From an uncultured Collinsella sp. (lineage in GTDB: Bacteria > Actinomycetota > Coriobacteriia > Coriobacteriales > Coriobacteriaceae): a DNA stretch of 17,992 bases. The notes under the pieces were generated by a model. The model saw only the letters and a list, made by a program, of their open reading frames with translations. It had not been told where the DNA came from and made no database searches. This document shows, one piece after another, positions 1-8,852 of this stretch. Position 1 is the stretch's first letter. Each line of letters starts with the position of its first letter. Both the position numbers and the translations under genes were made by a program. The stretch covers positions 1 through 17,992 of the forward strand of contig CABURG010000020.1 in assembly GCA_902493835.1 (NCBI GenBank), given 5' to 3'.

Positions 1-447
1 GGTGGCCACAAGGAGATCATGGAGTCCATCATCGGCGACCTCGCCAAGGTTGGCGTTACCGCTGTCTCCGATACCCCCGAGTGGTCTGCCCTGCTCGAGC
101 AGTATCAGAACTTCAACTATCAGTTCGGTCGTCTGGGCTGGATTGCCGACTACCCGATCATGGACAACTTCCTGTATCCGCTGTTCCACTCCGACTCCCT
201 CGGTGGCGACAACCGCTCTGGTTACAACAACCCCGAGTTCGACGCCAAGGTCGACGAGGCTCGCACTACGGTTGACGACAAGGAGCGCGTCGCTAAGATG
301 CAGGAGGCCGATGCAATGGTCGCTGCCGACTGCCCGGTCATCCCGGTGATGTTCTACACGCACACCATCGCCGGCTCCGATCGCATCAAGCACCTCTATG
401 TCGATCCGCAGAAGCACGCCGATCTGGGTACCGCTGAGCTCGCTTAA
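1..447 (+). CDS. Oligopeptide ABC transporter substrate-binding protein, C-terminal fragment
   Basis: The gene enters from the left edge with frame 1 open, and about 148 C-terminal residues are visible before TAA at 445-447. The fragment resembles the last lobe of SBP_bac_5 (OppA/DppA) binding proteins: an aromatic-rich stretch with GWIADYPIMDNFLYPLF, then NNPEFDAKVDEA, then ADCPVIPVMFYTHT near the end. Family members are extracytoplasmic lipoproteins that deliver peptides to an OppBC permease; the signal peptide lies outside the window. Two permease and two ATPase genes follow in the same direction, which fits an opp/dpp operon. An Opp-type solute such as peptide is likely but the exact ligand cannot be read from this piece. 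The ATG at 19 is internal and is not the start. Confidence 0.88.
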   Translation, partial: GGHKEIMESIIGDLAKVGVTAVSDTPEWSALLEQYQNFNYQFGRLGWIADYPIMDNFLYPLFHSDSLGGDNRSGYNNPEFDAKVDEARTTVDDKERVAKMQEADAMVAADCPVIPVMFYTHTIAGSDRIKHLYVDPQKHADLGTAELA

Positions 448-543
448 GAGTTTGCAGCTTCCGTGAGGGTCAAGTATTTACGTAGACCTCATGGGAAACA
501 TACAGTTCTCCCTAACCTGGGGTAAACTGGCCGATGGTAATTT

Positions 544-573
544 TGGGATGCCGGTCTGGCGATCGGCATCCCA
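544..573 (+). terminator. Intercistronic hairpin between binding-protein and permease genes
   Basis: A perfect 10-bp stem (544-553 with 564-573, arm TGGGATGCCG) closes a 10-nt loop. Only a short ATTT follows, so it is at best a leaky terminator. A hairpin here commonly lets the binding protein be made in excess over the permease, by partial termination or by protecting the upstream mRNA 3' end. That role is inferred. Confidence 0.5.
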
Positions 574-603
574 TTTAGGTTAATCCCTAGATAGGGGAGT
601 GGT

Positions 604-1641
604 ATGGGTAAGTACATCGTTAAACGTGTGCTTCAGTTCATCCCGGTGTTTTTGGGCGTTACGCTGATTCTGTTCGCCCTCCAGAATATCGTGCCGGGAG
701 ATCCGATCAAGCTGATCGGTGGAGACAAGGCTCTGTCCCCCGAGGTGGAGCTTCAGCTTCGTGTTCGCTATCACCTGGTCCAGACGGACGAGGACGGCAA
801 CGCGATCCTTGACGAGAACGGCGACCCCGTTCAAACGTCGCTCGTGGACCGTTACTTGTATTACATGAACGGCCTGCTTCATGGCGATCTGGGCAATTCG
901 TATCAGCGCAAGCTGCCGGTTACGGAAATTTTTGCCCAGAAGTATCCGTATACGGTCAAACTTGCCGCGTGCGCCATCGTGCTCGAGGCAATCATGGGTA
1001 TCGGTGCGGGTATCATTTCGGCGGTAAAGCGTTATTCCTTCTGGGATATTTTGGTAACGCTCACCACGTCGATCCTCGTTGCGGTCCCGGCCTTCTGGCT
1101 CGGTATGTTGCTGCAGCTGTTCTTTGGCGTCATCCTCAAGGACGCTACGGGCGGTGCAATCTCCATGCCGATCTCGGGTGCCGGCGGTTCCAGCTCTCAG
1201 TATCAGGATTGGATGCACTATGTGCTTCCGACCATTACGCTGGCTTCGGTTTCGACCGCTTATGCCGCCCGCATTATGCGCTCGCAGCTGCTTGACGTCA
1301 TGAACCAGGATTACATCCGTACGGCAAAGGCCAAGGGTCTCTCCAATCGCGCGATCATCGTCAAGCATGCGCTTAAGAATGCACTCATCCCCGTCGTTAC
1401 CTATATTGGTGTCGACTTTGGTGGCATGCTTTCGGGCGCCATCCTGACCGAGACGGTTTTTAACTGGCCCGGTATCGGCTATGAGGTCTATCGCGCCATT
1501 AGCATGCGTGACTGGCCCATCGTTATGGGCGGCGTTACGCTCATCGTCGTCGTCGTCATGGTGATTAACCTGCTCGTCGACATTAGCTATGCATTCCTCG
1601 ACCCGCGCATCCGCCTTGGCGGTCCGTCGGATAAGGCCTAA
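604..1641 (+). CDS. oppB: Oligopeptide ABC transporter permease, OppB/DppB type
   Basis: Inner-membrane subunit of a peptide importer, 345 aa, the usual length for DppB/OppB. It opens with the family's typical MGKYIVKRVLQFIPVFLGV membrane segment, followed by a long extracytoplasmic stretch (about residues 35-100) and five more hydrophobic segments. The cytoplasmic coupling (EAA) loop is visible as DYIRTAKAKGLS near residues 237-248, followed by the conserved ETVFNWPGIG. A GGGGAG ribosome site sits 4 nt before ATG 604. The next permease starts 14 nt after its stop, so the two are co-transcribed. The opp symbol reflects family; dpp/app would be equally defensible. Confidence 0.9.
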   Translation: MGKYIVKRVLQFIPVFLGVTLILFALQNIVPGDPIKLIGGDKALSPEVELQLRVRYHLVQTDEDGNAILDENGDPVQTSLVDRYLYYMNGLLHGDLGNSYQRKLPVTEIFAQKYPYTVKLAACAIVLEAIMGIGAGIISAVKRYSFWDILVTLTTSILVAVPAFWLGMLLQLFFGVILKDATGGAISMPISGAGGSSSQYQDWMHYVLPTITLASVSTAYAARIMRSQLLDVMNQDYIRTAKAKGLSNRAIIVKHALKNALIPVVTYIGVDFGGMLSGAILTETVFNWPGIGYEVYRAISMRDWPIVMGGVTLIVVVVMVINLLVDISYAFLDPRIRLGGPSDKA

Positions 1642-1655
1642 GGGAGGTACGTCTC

Positions 1656-2591
1656 ATGCAGGAAACTGATTCTCAGTCTCAGGAGCAGGCTACCGCCACC
1701 AAGGCCGCATCTGCTCCCGCCAAGTCCCGCACGCTGTGGGGTGACGCTTTTAAGCGTCTTCGCAAGAACAAGCTCGCCGTTATCGGTGTCTGCTGGATCA
1801 TCATCGTCGTTTTGGTTGCCCTGACCGCAGATCTGTGGGCTAAGCCCTGGCTCGGTTCGCCGACGGCTTCCGACTCGACCACCATGGCCGAGACGTCGCT
1901 GTTGGCTCCGTGTGCAGAGCACCCGTTTGGCACCGACGCCCTTGGTCGCGACATTCTCGTCCGCGTTATCTACGGTGCACGCGTTTCGCTGTCCGTCGGC
2001 ATTATGGCCACCGCGATCTCCACGGTGATCGGTCTGGTCATGGGTGCTCTGGCCGGTTTCTACGGCGGGATCTGGGATACGATCATCATGCGCTGTGCGG
2101 ACATCTTCCTGGCGTTCCCGTACGTGCTGTTCGTTGTCGCCATGATCGCCGTTATCGGCCGTGGTCTTCAGAACGTCTTTATCGCCATCGGTATTCTCGG
2201 CTGGCCTTCGATTGCGCGCGTCTTCCGCTCTGCAATCTTGACGGTCAAAGAAAACGACTATGTTGACGCTGCGCGCGCGATGGGTGCATCTGATGCTCGT
2301 ATCGTAGTGCGTCACATCTTCCCGAACTCCGTCGCCTCCATCGTGGTCTACGCGACCATGAACATTGGTGGCGCCATTCTGACCGAGTCCGCTCTGTCCT
2401 TCCTCGGCATGGGCGTTATTCCGCCTACGCCTTCGTGGGGCTCCATGATTCAGGACGGTCAGCAGTATCTTCTGACTGCTCCCTGGATGATGATCATGCC
2501 CGGTCTGGCAATTCTCTCGACGGTGCTCGCCTTCACCCTGCTGGGTGACGGTCTGCGCGACGCCCTCGACGTCAAGATGAAGGACGCATAA
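1656..2591 (+). CDS. oppC: Oligopeptide ABC transporter permease, OppC/DppC type
   Basis: Second membrane subunit of the peptide importer, 311 aa. After a roughly 30-residue cytoplasmic N-terminus rich in Q, A and K comes the OppC_N-like segment RLRKNKLAVIGV and a first membrane helix. HPFGTDALGRDI (about residues 88-99) is a hallmark of OppC/DppC. The BPD coupling loop reads DYVDAARAMGASDARIV, followed by LTESALSFLGMG, both typical. A strong GGGAGG site at 1642-1647 precedes ATG 1656. Its stop is 2 nt upstream of the first ATPase gene, indicating translational coupling. It pairs with the OppB-type subunit to form the pore. Confidence 0.9.
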   Translation: MQETDSQSQEQATATKAASAPAKSRTLWGDAFKRLRKNKLAVIGVCWIIIVVLVALTADLWAKPWLGSPTASDSTTMAETSLLAPCAEHPFGTDALGRDILVRVIYGARVSLSVGIMATAISTVIGLVMGALAGFYGGIWDTIIMRCADIFLAFPYVLFVVAMIAVIGRGLQNVFIAIGILGWPSIARVFRSAILTVKENDYVDAARAMGASDARIVVRHIFPNSVASIVVYATMNIGGAILTESALSFLGMGVIPPTPSWGSMIQDGQQYLLTAPWMMIMPGLAILSTVLAFTLLGDGLRDALDVKMKDA

Positions 2592-2593
2592 GG

Positions 2594-3684
2594 ATGAAGA
2601 AGAACAAGAACTATGTGGACCTGAAGGACCAGCCGGTTCCCGAGGGCCAGCATCTGCTCGAGGTCGATGACCTTAAGATGTATTTCCATACCGAGGATGG
2701 TGTCGTTCGCGCTGTCGACGGTGTGTCCTACACGCTCGATCGCGGCGAGACCCTGGGTGTCGTCGGTGAGTCCGGCTCCGGTAAGTCCGTGACCGCCATG
2801 ACCATCATGGGCCTCATCTCGATGCCTCCGGGAAAGATCGAGGGCGGCGACGTTCGCTATCGCGGTCGTTCTATCCTCGAGATGACCGAGGAAGAGATGC
2901 AGCACATTCGCGGAAACGACATCGCGATGATCTTCCAGGATCCTATGACCTCCTTGAACCCGGTCTATAAGATCGGCAAGCAGGTGGGCGAGGGCCTTCG
3001 TCTGCACCGTGGCTACTCCAAGCAGGAGGCGCTCAAGCGCGCTACCGAGCTTTTGGACCTCGTGGGTATCCCCGAGCCCGAGAAGCGCGTCAATGAGTAT
3101 CCGCACCAGTTCTCCGGCGGTATGCGTCAGCGTGTCATGATCGCTATGGCTCTTGCCTGCGATCCCGATATCCTGATTGCCGACGAGCCCACGACGGCTC
3201 TGGACGTTACCATTCAGGCTCAGATTATCGAGCTCATGCAGGAAATGCAGGAGAAGAACGGCAACGCCATCATCATGATTACCCATGACCTGGGCGTCGT
3301 TGCCGATATGGCCGATAAGATCATGGTTATGTACGCCGGCCGTCCCGTCGAGTTCGGTACTGCTGAGGAAATCTTCTACGAGAGTCGCCACCCCTACACC
3401 TGGGGCCTTATCCGCTCCATCCCGGAGCAGGCCATCGAAGAGAAGAAGCCGCTTACGCCGATTCACGGCAACCCGCCTTCGCTCATGAACCTGCCTGAGG
3501 GCTGCGTGTTCTCGCCTCGTTGTCCCTATGCGACGGACAAGTGCCGCAAGCAGCGCCCCGAGCGCGTTGTCACCGAGTCTGGTCATTACTCTGCGTGCCA
3601 CTACTCCGGTGACCCCGAGTTCCTCAAGAACGCTCCTGAGACGTCCCGTACGCGCAAGGATTCCAAGAAGGGAGGCGAGGCGTA

Positions 3685-3685
<1 letters not shown>
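2594..3685 (+). CDS. oppD: Oligopeptide ABC transporter ATP-binding protein, OppD/DppD type
   Basis: Cytoplasmic ATPase of the peptide importer, 363 aa. Walker A is GESGSGKS (58-65), the ABC signature is FSGGMRQR (Ser174), Walker B ends in Asp197-Glu198, and the switch histidine is His231. The C-terminal oligopeptide-transporter domain carries Cys304, Cys310, Cys317 and Cys335 in C-X5-C-X6-C-X17-C spacing. Related OppD proteins bind a [4Fe-4S] cluster in this domain, so a cluster is plausible. The start lies 2 nt after the OppC stop, and its TAA overlaps the next ATG by one base (TAATG at 3683-3687), so the two ATPases are translationally coupled and should form a heterodimer. Confidence 0.92.
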
Positions 3686-4713
<1,028 letters not shown>

Positions 4714-4729
4714 TCGGTTGTACTCGTCC

Positions 4730-4856
4730 GGGCCCACCCTGGTGTTACTTTTCAGAACGTCCTCGGACATGCAAGAAACCCCCGCTGCGCACTTCGTGCG
4801 GCGGGGGTTTCTTGCGTCCTGCGGATTGTTCTGAAAAGTAACACCAGGGCGGGCCC
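4730..4856 (+). repeat. Palindromic intergenic element 1 (29-bp arms, 69-nt core)
   Basis: Arms at 4730-4758 and 4828-4856 pair over 29 bp with one exception (A4736 opposite C4850). The 69-nt core begins with GTCCTCGGACATG, then has a 15-bp inner stem capped by CTGCGCACTTCGTGC, and ends in a segment containing CCTGCGGATT. The unpaired segments and apex recur almost unchanged, inverted, at 5037-5161, while the stem sequences differ. It starts 17 nt after the oppF stop and contains the operon's likely terminator. Whether it acts as RNA or DNA is unknown. Confidence 0.8.
4771..4815 (+). terminator. Probable bidirectional terminator ending the opp operon
   Basis: The inner stem of palindromic element 1 pairs GCAAGAAACCCCCGC (4771-4785) with 4801-4815 over 15 bp, capped by a short CGCAC/GTGCG helix. 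GC-rich pairs are flanked by GAAA on one side and TTTCTT on the other, so it could stop transcription from either direction. The T-tract is short, so strength is uncertain. Confidence 0.65.
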
Positions 4857-4921
4857 TACGTTAACTCGGCAGGGGGAGTGCGATTCCCTGATCGCTCACT
4901 TAATCTGATGAGAAATTGAGA

Positions 4922-5024
4922 GAGGCCGGAGCGTTTGCTCTGGCCTCCCCATATAAGGGCTCGGCAAAGCCGAGCCACTAAATTTATATCAGCTCCAGAA
5001 CATGTTCGAGAACGGTGTCTGGAG
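4922..5024. other. Three tandem hairpins in gene-free DNA
   Basis: Three stem-loops follow each other: 4922-4932 with 4937-4947 (11 bp including one G-T pair, GTTT loop); 4958-4965 with 4969-4976 (8 bp, GGCTCGGC, AAA loop); and 4993-5024 (CTCCAG/CTGGAG outer stem with inner ACA/TGT and GTT/AAC pairs, CGAG loop). No convincing reading frame or T-tract accompanies them. They could be weak terminators, part of a small RNA, or decayed palindromic elements. Confidence 0.4.
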
Positions 5025-5036
5025 TACGTGGACGTA

Positions 5037-5161
5037 GGTCCCGAATCGGTGTTGCCTCCCGGCGCATTCCGCAGGGGGAGCGATATTTTGCAGCACGAAG
5101 TGCGCAGCAAAATATCGCTCATGCCCGAGGACGCGCCGGGAGGCAACACCGATTCGGGGCC
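5037..5161 (-). repeat. Palindromic intergenic element 2, inverted relative of element 1
   Basis: Arms 5037-5065 and 5133-5161 pair over 29 bp (28 Watson-Crick plus T5039-G5159). Read on the minus strand, the 67-nt core starts GTCCTCGGGCATG, has an inner stem (GAGCGATATTTTGC, 5079-5092, with 5107-5120), the apex CTGCGCACTTCGTGC, and ends CCTGCGGAAT. Compared with element 1, the first segment matches 12 of 13, the apex 15 of 15 and CCTGCGGA 8 of 8. The stem sequences are unrelated except for GGTGTT at the same arm position. Confidence 0.8.
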
Positions 5162-5200
5162 GGACATATAGATCTACCAGCGCATTCACAAATTCGTAAA

Positions 5201-5248
5201 CTTTTTTCAAAAAAGTGCTTGCGCAGTTCTCAAAACTTAGGTTATTAT
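5201..5248 (+). promoter_or_regulatory. tRNA-Leu promoter
   Basis: An A/T tract (TTTTTTCAAAAAA, 5202-5214) sits just upstream of a -35-like TTGCGC (5219-5224). An 18-nt spacer leads to TATTAT (5243-5248). The same arrangement precedes both tRNA-Gly genes, which supports the call. The A/T tract may act as an UP element. Confidence 0.65.
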
Positions 5249-5305
5249 CTTCCTCGTTGAACGCGCGGGTCCAACAAAACGAACCGCAAATCAACAACAT
5301 AGCAT

Positions 5306-5395
5306 GTCGGAGTGGCGGAATTGGCAGACGCGCTAGCTTGAGGTGCTAGTGACCGCTTTTTGGTCATGCGGGTTCAAGTCCCGCCTCCGACACCA
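5306..5395 (+). tRNA. tRNA-Leu (GAG)
   Basis: Class II tRNA with acceptor GTCGGAG (5306-5312) pairing with CTCCGAC (5385-5391), discriminator A5392 and encoded CCA at 5393-5395. The anticodon loop TTGAGGT between CTAGC and GCTAG gives anticodon GAG. A long variable arm (TGACC/GGTCA) is present, as expected for leucine. The T arm contains GGTTCAAGTCC. It reads CUC and CUU codons. Confidence 0.96.
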
Positions 5396-5406
5396 TCGCA
5401 TTTGAG

Positions 5407-5428
5407 AAGCCTCTTCGGAGGCTTTTTT
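5407..5428 (+). terminator. Rho-independent terminator of tRNA-Leu
   Basis: AAGCCTC (5407-5413) pairs with GAGGCTT (5418-5424) around a TTCG loop, followed directly by a T-run to 5428. It ends only 14-26 nt before the next coding start. Confidence 0.88.
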
Positions 5429-5454
5429 GTTACCGATAGACGATGAGGTTCACG

Positions 5455-7800
5455 ATGGAAACGCTTGAGCGCAACGAGTGGGCAGACGTTGCCCAATTGG
5501 TCGAGATCACGAGCGATGCTGTCATTATTTGCGAGCTCGACGGAACCATTTTGCATGTGAATAATCGCTTACTTGGTTTGATGTGCGAGGAACGCGCCGA
5601 CGTCATCGGTGGAGATGTTAAAGACGTCCTGTACTCGTCCGCTTTTGAACGTGCGACGGAACATCGTCTGCCATTTGAAACTGATGGCTCCGAGAACGAA
5701 CTGATGCTCAAGCTGAGTGACGGCTCTTTTATTCCCGTCTTGGTTCGCGCGGGCTCCGTAACGCCTCCGCGCATCTTTGGGCGCCGCGCACCACGTGTCC
5801 TGGTGGCGCTTCACAGTATCGAGGAGCAGTATTCTCACGACCGTCAACTCAAGCGTGCGTTATCGGAGCTCAGAGTAGCGAACAAGCGTCTCTCCGGCAC
5901 GCTCTCGGTCATTATGAGTACCGTGGGTTCCGATGAGTTACCCAGCCTGCTTGATACCGTTTTAAATCAGCTCGTCGGAACGCTCGATGCTTCTGGAGCT
6001 GCGATTTATTTTTCGGAGAGCGGCGGTTTTAAGCTCCGCGGTGTTTCCAAGGAGCTGTACGACAGCTACCTGCCCGAGTTTTTGCCGTATGGCGCTGGCA
6101 TTCCGACGTATGTTCTTCGTGAGTCGCGTGCCTGTCGCTTGTCGATTCAACAGGACCTTGAGGGTGATAAGGCCGCCTCCGGTATGTTCATGGACCTGGA
6201 CAATCGTTCTAAGCACCTGTTGCGCATGCAGGATATGCCTCCGTACCGCAGCGAGATCTGTCTTCCCGTTTTTTACGGTACGCAGATCCTTGGCGTGCTG
6301 GAAGTTGGTTGGAAACGCCCCCAGGCTCCGCTCGCCTATGACGTTAATGTACTCGAGGTCATTTGCGATTACCTGTCTATCCAGCTGGTCGGCATGGCAT
6401 CGAGCCTTCGCTCCCGTCGCACGGCCGAGCTAGGCCGCTCGCTCAATGTCTTGCGTGATGAGTTGTTTACCTTTCTAGACGATTCCGCCGCGGCCACCCA
6501 GGCGGTATCGTCCGAGATCTGCAATATGCTTAACTGCCATTTTTGCCCTGTTGAGTATGACGCCAGTCTGGACTCCTACGTCATAGATTTTGAAGGCGGC
6601 AGTCGCGTTGCTTTGCCGGACGATCCCGAGAAGCTTTTCTTTTCCACGACGGCGCCGGCGGCACGTCTGGGGGCTGGCCCTGATGGCTTTGAGGCATCTG
6701 TTTTGGGCGGCACGAGTGCCGAGGACCTTAAACACGTCCGTATAACTCGCGTTGACGAATCGATGCCTATGGGAGGCTGGCTTAGGGCGCATGGTCTGCC
6801 TTGTCAAGGTCTCTACGTCGACTCCGGCATCGAGGCGGGGCGCCCGCGCTCTGAGGGTGATGGCAAACACAGTAACGACGCGATTGTTCCTGCTTCTGTT
6901 GCGAAGAGCCCGACTACGCGCGCGCTGCTGCTTCGTGATGGTAGCCAAGAGCCGATTGATGACCTTGAATATGACTACTTGGTGCACTTGGCGCATGACT
7001 TTGAACTGATCTACGAAGGCGAATCTCAAAAGCGCGAGGAGCGCCATATCGCTCAGACCCTCCAGATCGGCATGAGAAATTCCCTGGGGGATGTTCCGGG
7101 TATCGCAACCGATTCGGTGTACCTGTCTGCCACGAATTCGGCGTTGGTCGGCGGCGATTTCTATACGCTCATCCGTCTTCCCGACGACTGCGCCGTCATG
7201 ATTCTGGGTGATGTGTCTGGCAAAGGCATTGAGGCCGCATCGATGTCCGCGCTCGTCAAGACGGCCCTGACGGCATATGCCTGGGAGGGCGCTGGACCGG
7301 CCCGCATGGCACGCTCCCTTAACAGCATGCTCATGGGCTTTTCGAGGGTCGAGACGTTCGTGACAGCCTTTATCGCCAAGATTGACCTTAAAGCCGGACG
7401 CGCAACGTATTGTTCGGCGGGCCATCCTCCGACCATGGTCATCAGGCCAGAGTCGATGCCGCTGGGTGGCGGCGAGTCCCGTGGGGGAGAGGTCGAGCTG
7501 CTTGGATGCCAATCGGGCGTAATCGGTGCCTTTGAGAGCATGGTGTACGAGACAGGCGTGTTTACGTTCGCCCCCGGCGACATGCTCTTCATGTATACGG
7601 ATGGAACGATTGAGGCCCGCGACCGCACCGGAGCGTTCTTTGGCGAGCAGCGCTTGCGCGACCTTCTGCTTTCTGTTTCGGGGGAGGGCGTGTCGGGCAT
7701 TTGCGGCAAGGTCTTGGGCGAGCTTGACCGATTTACCGAATCGGCGCTGGACGATGACATTGCATTGGTGTCCCTTGAGTTTTTACGGGGTCGTTCATAG
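5455..7800 (+). CDS. PAS-GAF-PP2C (SpoIIE/RsbU-type) serine phosphatase
   Basis: A 781-residue predicted cytoplasmic signalling phosphatase. Residues about 5-100 resemble a PAS sensor domain (SDAVIICELDGTILHVNNR). Residues about 160-320 look like a GAF domain (LPSLLDTVLNQLVGTLDASG onward). A linker follows, then the SpoIIE/PP2C catalytic domain from about 535: GGDFYTL, then GDVSGKGIEAASMSALVK (metal-binding aspartates), and DDDIALVSLEF at the end. Such enzymes dephosphorylate a STAS-domain antagonist in partner-switching pathways; the downstream gene encodes a STAS domain. No membrane segment is evident. I chose ATG 5455 because TGAGG lies about 7 nt upstream; in-frame ATG 5443 (4 residues longer) is the alternative and has no clear ribosome site. 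Sensed signals are unknown. Confidence 0.88.
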   Translation: METLERNEWADVAQLVEITSDAVIICELDGTILHVNNRLLGLMCEERADVIGGDVKDVLYSSAFERATEHRLPFETDGSENELMLKLSDGSFIPVLVRAGSVTPPRIFGRRAPRVLVALHSIEEQYSHDRQLKRALSELRVANKRLSGTLSVIMSTVGSDELPSLLDTVLNQLVGTLDASGAAIYFSESGGFKLRGVSKELYDSYLPEFLPYGAGIPTYVLRESRACRLSIQQDLEGDKAASGMFMDLDNRSKHLLRMQDMPPYRSEICLPVFYGTQILGVLEVGWKRPQAPLAYDVNVLEVICDYLSIQLVGMASSLRSRRTAELGRSLNVLRDELFTFLDDSAAATQAVSSEICNMLNCHFCPVEYDASLDSYVIDFEGGSRVALPDDPEKLFFSTTAPAARLGAGPDGFEASVLGGTSAEDLKHVRITRVDESMPMGGWLRAHGLPCQGLYVDSGIEAGRPRSEGDGKHSNDAIVPASVAKSPTTRALLLRDGSQEPIDDLEYDYLVHLAHDFELIYEGESQKREERHIAQTLQIGMRNSLGDVPGIATDSVYLSATNSALVGGDFYTLIRLPDDCAVMILGDVSGKGIEAASMSALVKTALTAYAWEGAGPARMARSLNSMLMGFSRVETFVTAFIAKIDLKAGRATYCSAGHPPTMVIRPESMPLGGGESRGGEVELLGCQSGVIGAFESMVYETGVFTFAPGDMLFMYTDGTIEARDRTGAFFGEQRLRDLLLSVSGEGVSGICGKVLGELDRFTESALDDDIALVSLEFLRGRS

Positions 7801-7878
7801 ACGACGCTGGGCGGGCCGAATCCGTATGGTTGGGGAAACGAATGCATCGAGTGGGCTTTTTTGGGGAACCATGGTCGT

Positions 7879-8625
7879 ATGAATGAGTGGAATGACATAG
7901 CGGTTTTGACCCCACCAGGCGATATCGACATCGCCACGGTGCCTGCGCTGCGTCGGCGGTTGGATGCTTTGATTGGCCGCGGCGTGCGTCGTGTCGTCAT
8001 CAACTGTCAGGCTGTTGGCTTTATCGATTCGACGGGCTTGGCATTCCTGCTTACGCGCGCTCGTGAGCTCATGAGGCGAGAAGGCCTGCTTTCGCTCGTC
8101 AATGCATCAGGTGAAGTTGTTCGCTTTTTGGAGATTGCTCGTCTTGTCGATATCCTTCATGTCGCGGGGCCGGCACGGGAGTCTATTCCCGCCATTCCGG
8201 TGGGGGAGCTGCCTCGCTGGAGTAAGAGCGTCGAGGTCCGTCAGGGTATCGAGAATCTTCCATACTATCGACATCGCATCGCCGAACTCCTTGAATCGCT
8301 TCCGTTGCGCCGTGACGAGCGCTACGATGTCGCATTGGCGTCGGGAGAGGCGCTGGGTAATGCCTATGACCATGCGGGCGGTATCGGGTGCGTCCTGACG
8401 GTTCAGGCCTATGGCGATCGCGTTGTGGTTGAGGTGCTTGATCGAGGTACCGGCTATTCTATCGATGAAACGAGCGAGCCGGTTGCATCTGAGGAACGCG
8501 GCCGTGGTATCAAGCTTATGCGTATGCTCGTCGATAACGTGGAGGTTGCTCGTCGTACGGACGGCGCCGGCACGCGCGTGCAGATGGTGAAGCTGTTTAG
8601 CGGGGCGCCGGAATCGTGTGCCTAG
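7879..8625 (+). CDS. Fused STAS antagonist and HATPase (anti-sigma kinase-like) protein
   Basis: A 248-residue protein joining two parts usually made separately. Residues about 1-100 form a STAS domain like SpoIIAA/RsbV, with the phosphorylatable serine context FIDSTGLAFL. Residues about 120-245 form a GHKL ATPase domain like RsbW/SpoIIAB, with N box SGEALGNAYDHA, G1 box DRGTGYS and G2 box ERGRGIKL. In known pathways the kinase phosphorylates the STAS serine and the PP2C enzyme reverses it, freeing or trapping a sigma factor. The PP2C phosphatase is directly upstream, 78 nt away. No sigma gene is visible nearby, so the output could be a sigma factor or another target. Start: ATG 7879 with GGGGA 11 nt upstream; an in-frame TTG at 7861 is the longer option. 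Confidence 0.85.
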   Translation: MNEWNDIAVLTPPGDIDIATVPALRRRLDALIGRGVRRVVINCQAVGFIDSTGLAFLLTRARELMRREGLLSLVNASGEVVRFLEIARLVDILHVAGPARESIPAIPVGELPRWSKSVEVRQGIENLPYYRHRIAELLESLPLRRDERYDVALASGEALGNAYDHAGGIGCVLTVQAYGDRVVVEVLDRGTGYSIDETSEPVASEERGRGIKLMRMLVDNVEVARRTDGAGTRVQMVKLFSGAPESCA

Positions 8626-8671
8626 CCAATCGCTTTAGCGCGTTTGGCTACTAAGAACATGCGGCAGACAA

Positions 8672-8718
8672 GTTTTTTGAAAAAAGTACTTGCGTCTTTT
8701 GGACAACTCGCGTAAATT
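8672..8718 (+). promoter_or_regulatory. tRNA-Gly promoter, first copy
   Basis: TTTTTTGAAAAAA tract (8673-8685), then GTACTTGCGT with -35 TTGCGT (8690-8695), a 17-nt spacer and -10 TAAATT (8713-8718). The layout matches the promoters of the other two tRNA units in the window. Confidence 0.7.
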
Positions 8719-8730
8719 AATAACCCGCAA

Positions 8731-8806
8731 GCGGACATGGCTCAGTTGGTAGAGCACAACCTTGCCAAGGTTGGGGTCGCGGGTTCGAGCCCCGTTGTCC
8801 GCTCCA
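8731..8806 (+). tRNA. tRNA-Gly (GCC), first copy
   Basis: Acceptor GCGGACA (8731-8737) pairs with TGTCCGC (8796-8802), discriminator T8803, encoded CCA 8804-8806. The anticodon loop TTGCCAA between CAACC and GGTTG gives GCC. The T arm has GGGTTCGAGCCCC. The sequence is identical over its whole length to the copy at 11017-11092. Confidence 0.97.
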
Positions 8807-8814
8807 ACTATCTT

Positions 8815-8841
8815 ACGCGGTTCTAACGAACCGCGTTTTTT
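8815..8841 (+). terminator. Rho-independent terminator of tRNA-Gly
   Basis: ACGCGGTTC (8815-8823) pairs with GAACCGCGT (8828-8836) around TAAC, followed by a six-T run to 8841. Confidence 0.9.
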
Positions 8842-8852
8842 GTTGACGCTAC

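Noticed and set aside
4856..5300. Open frames of about 80-100 codons on both strands between oppF and tRNA-Leu
   Set aside because: They run through inverted repeats, which produce mirrored peptides on the two strands. None has a convincing ribosome site or family resemblance.
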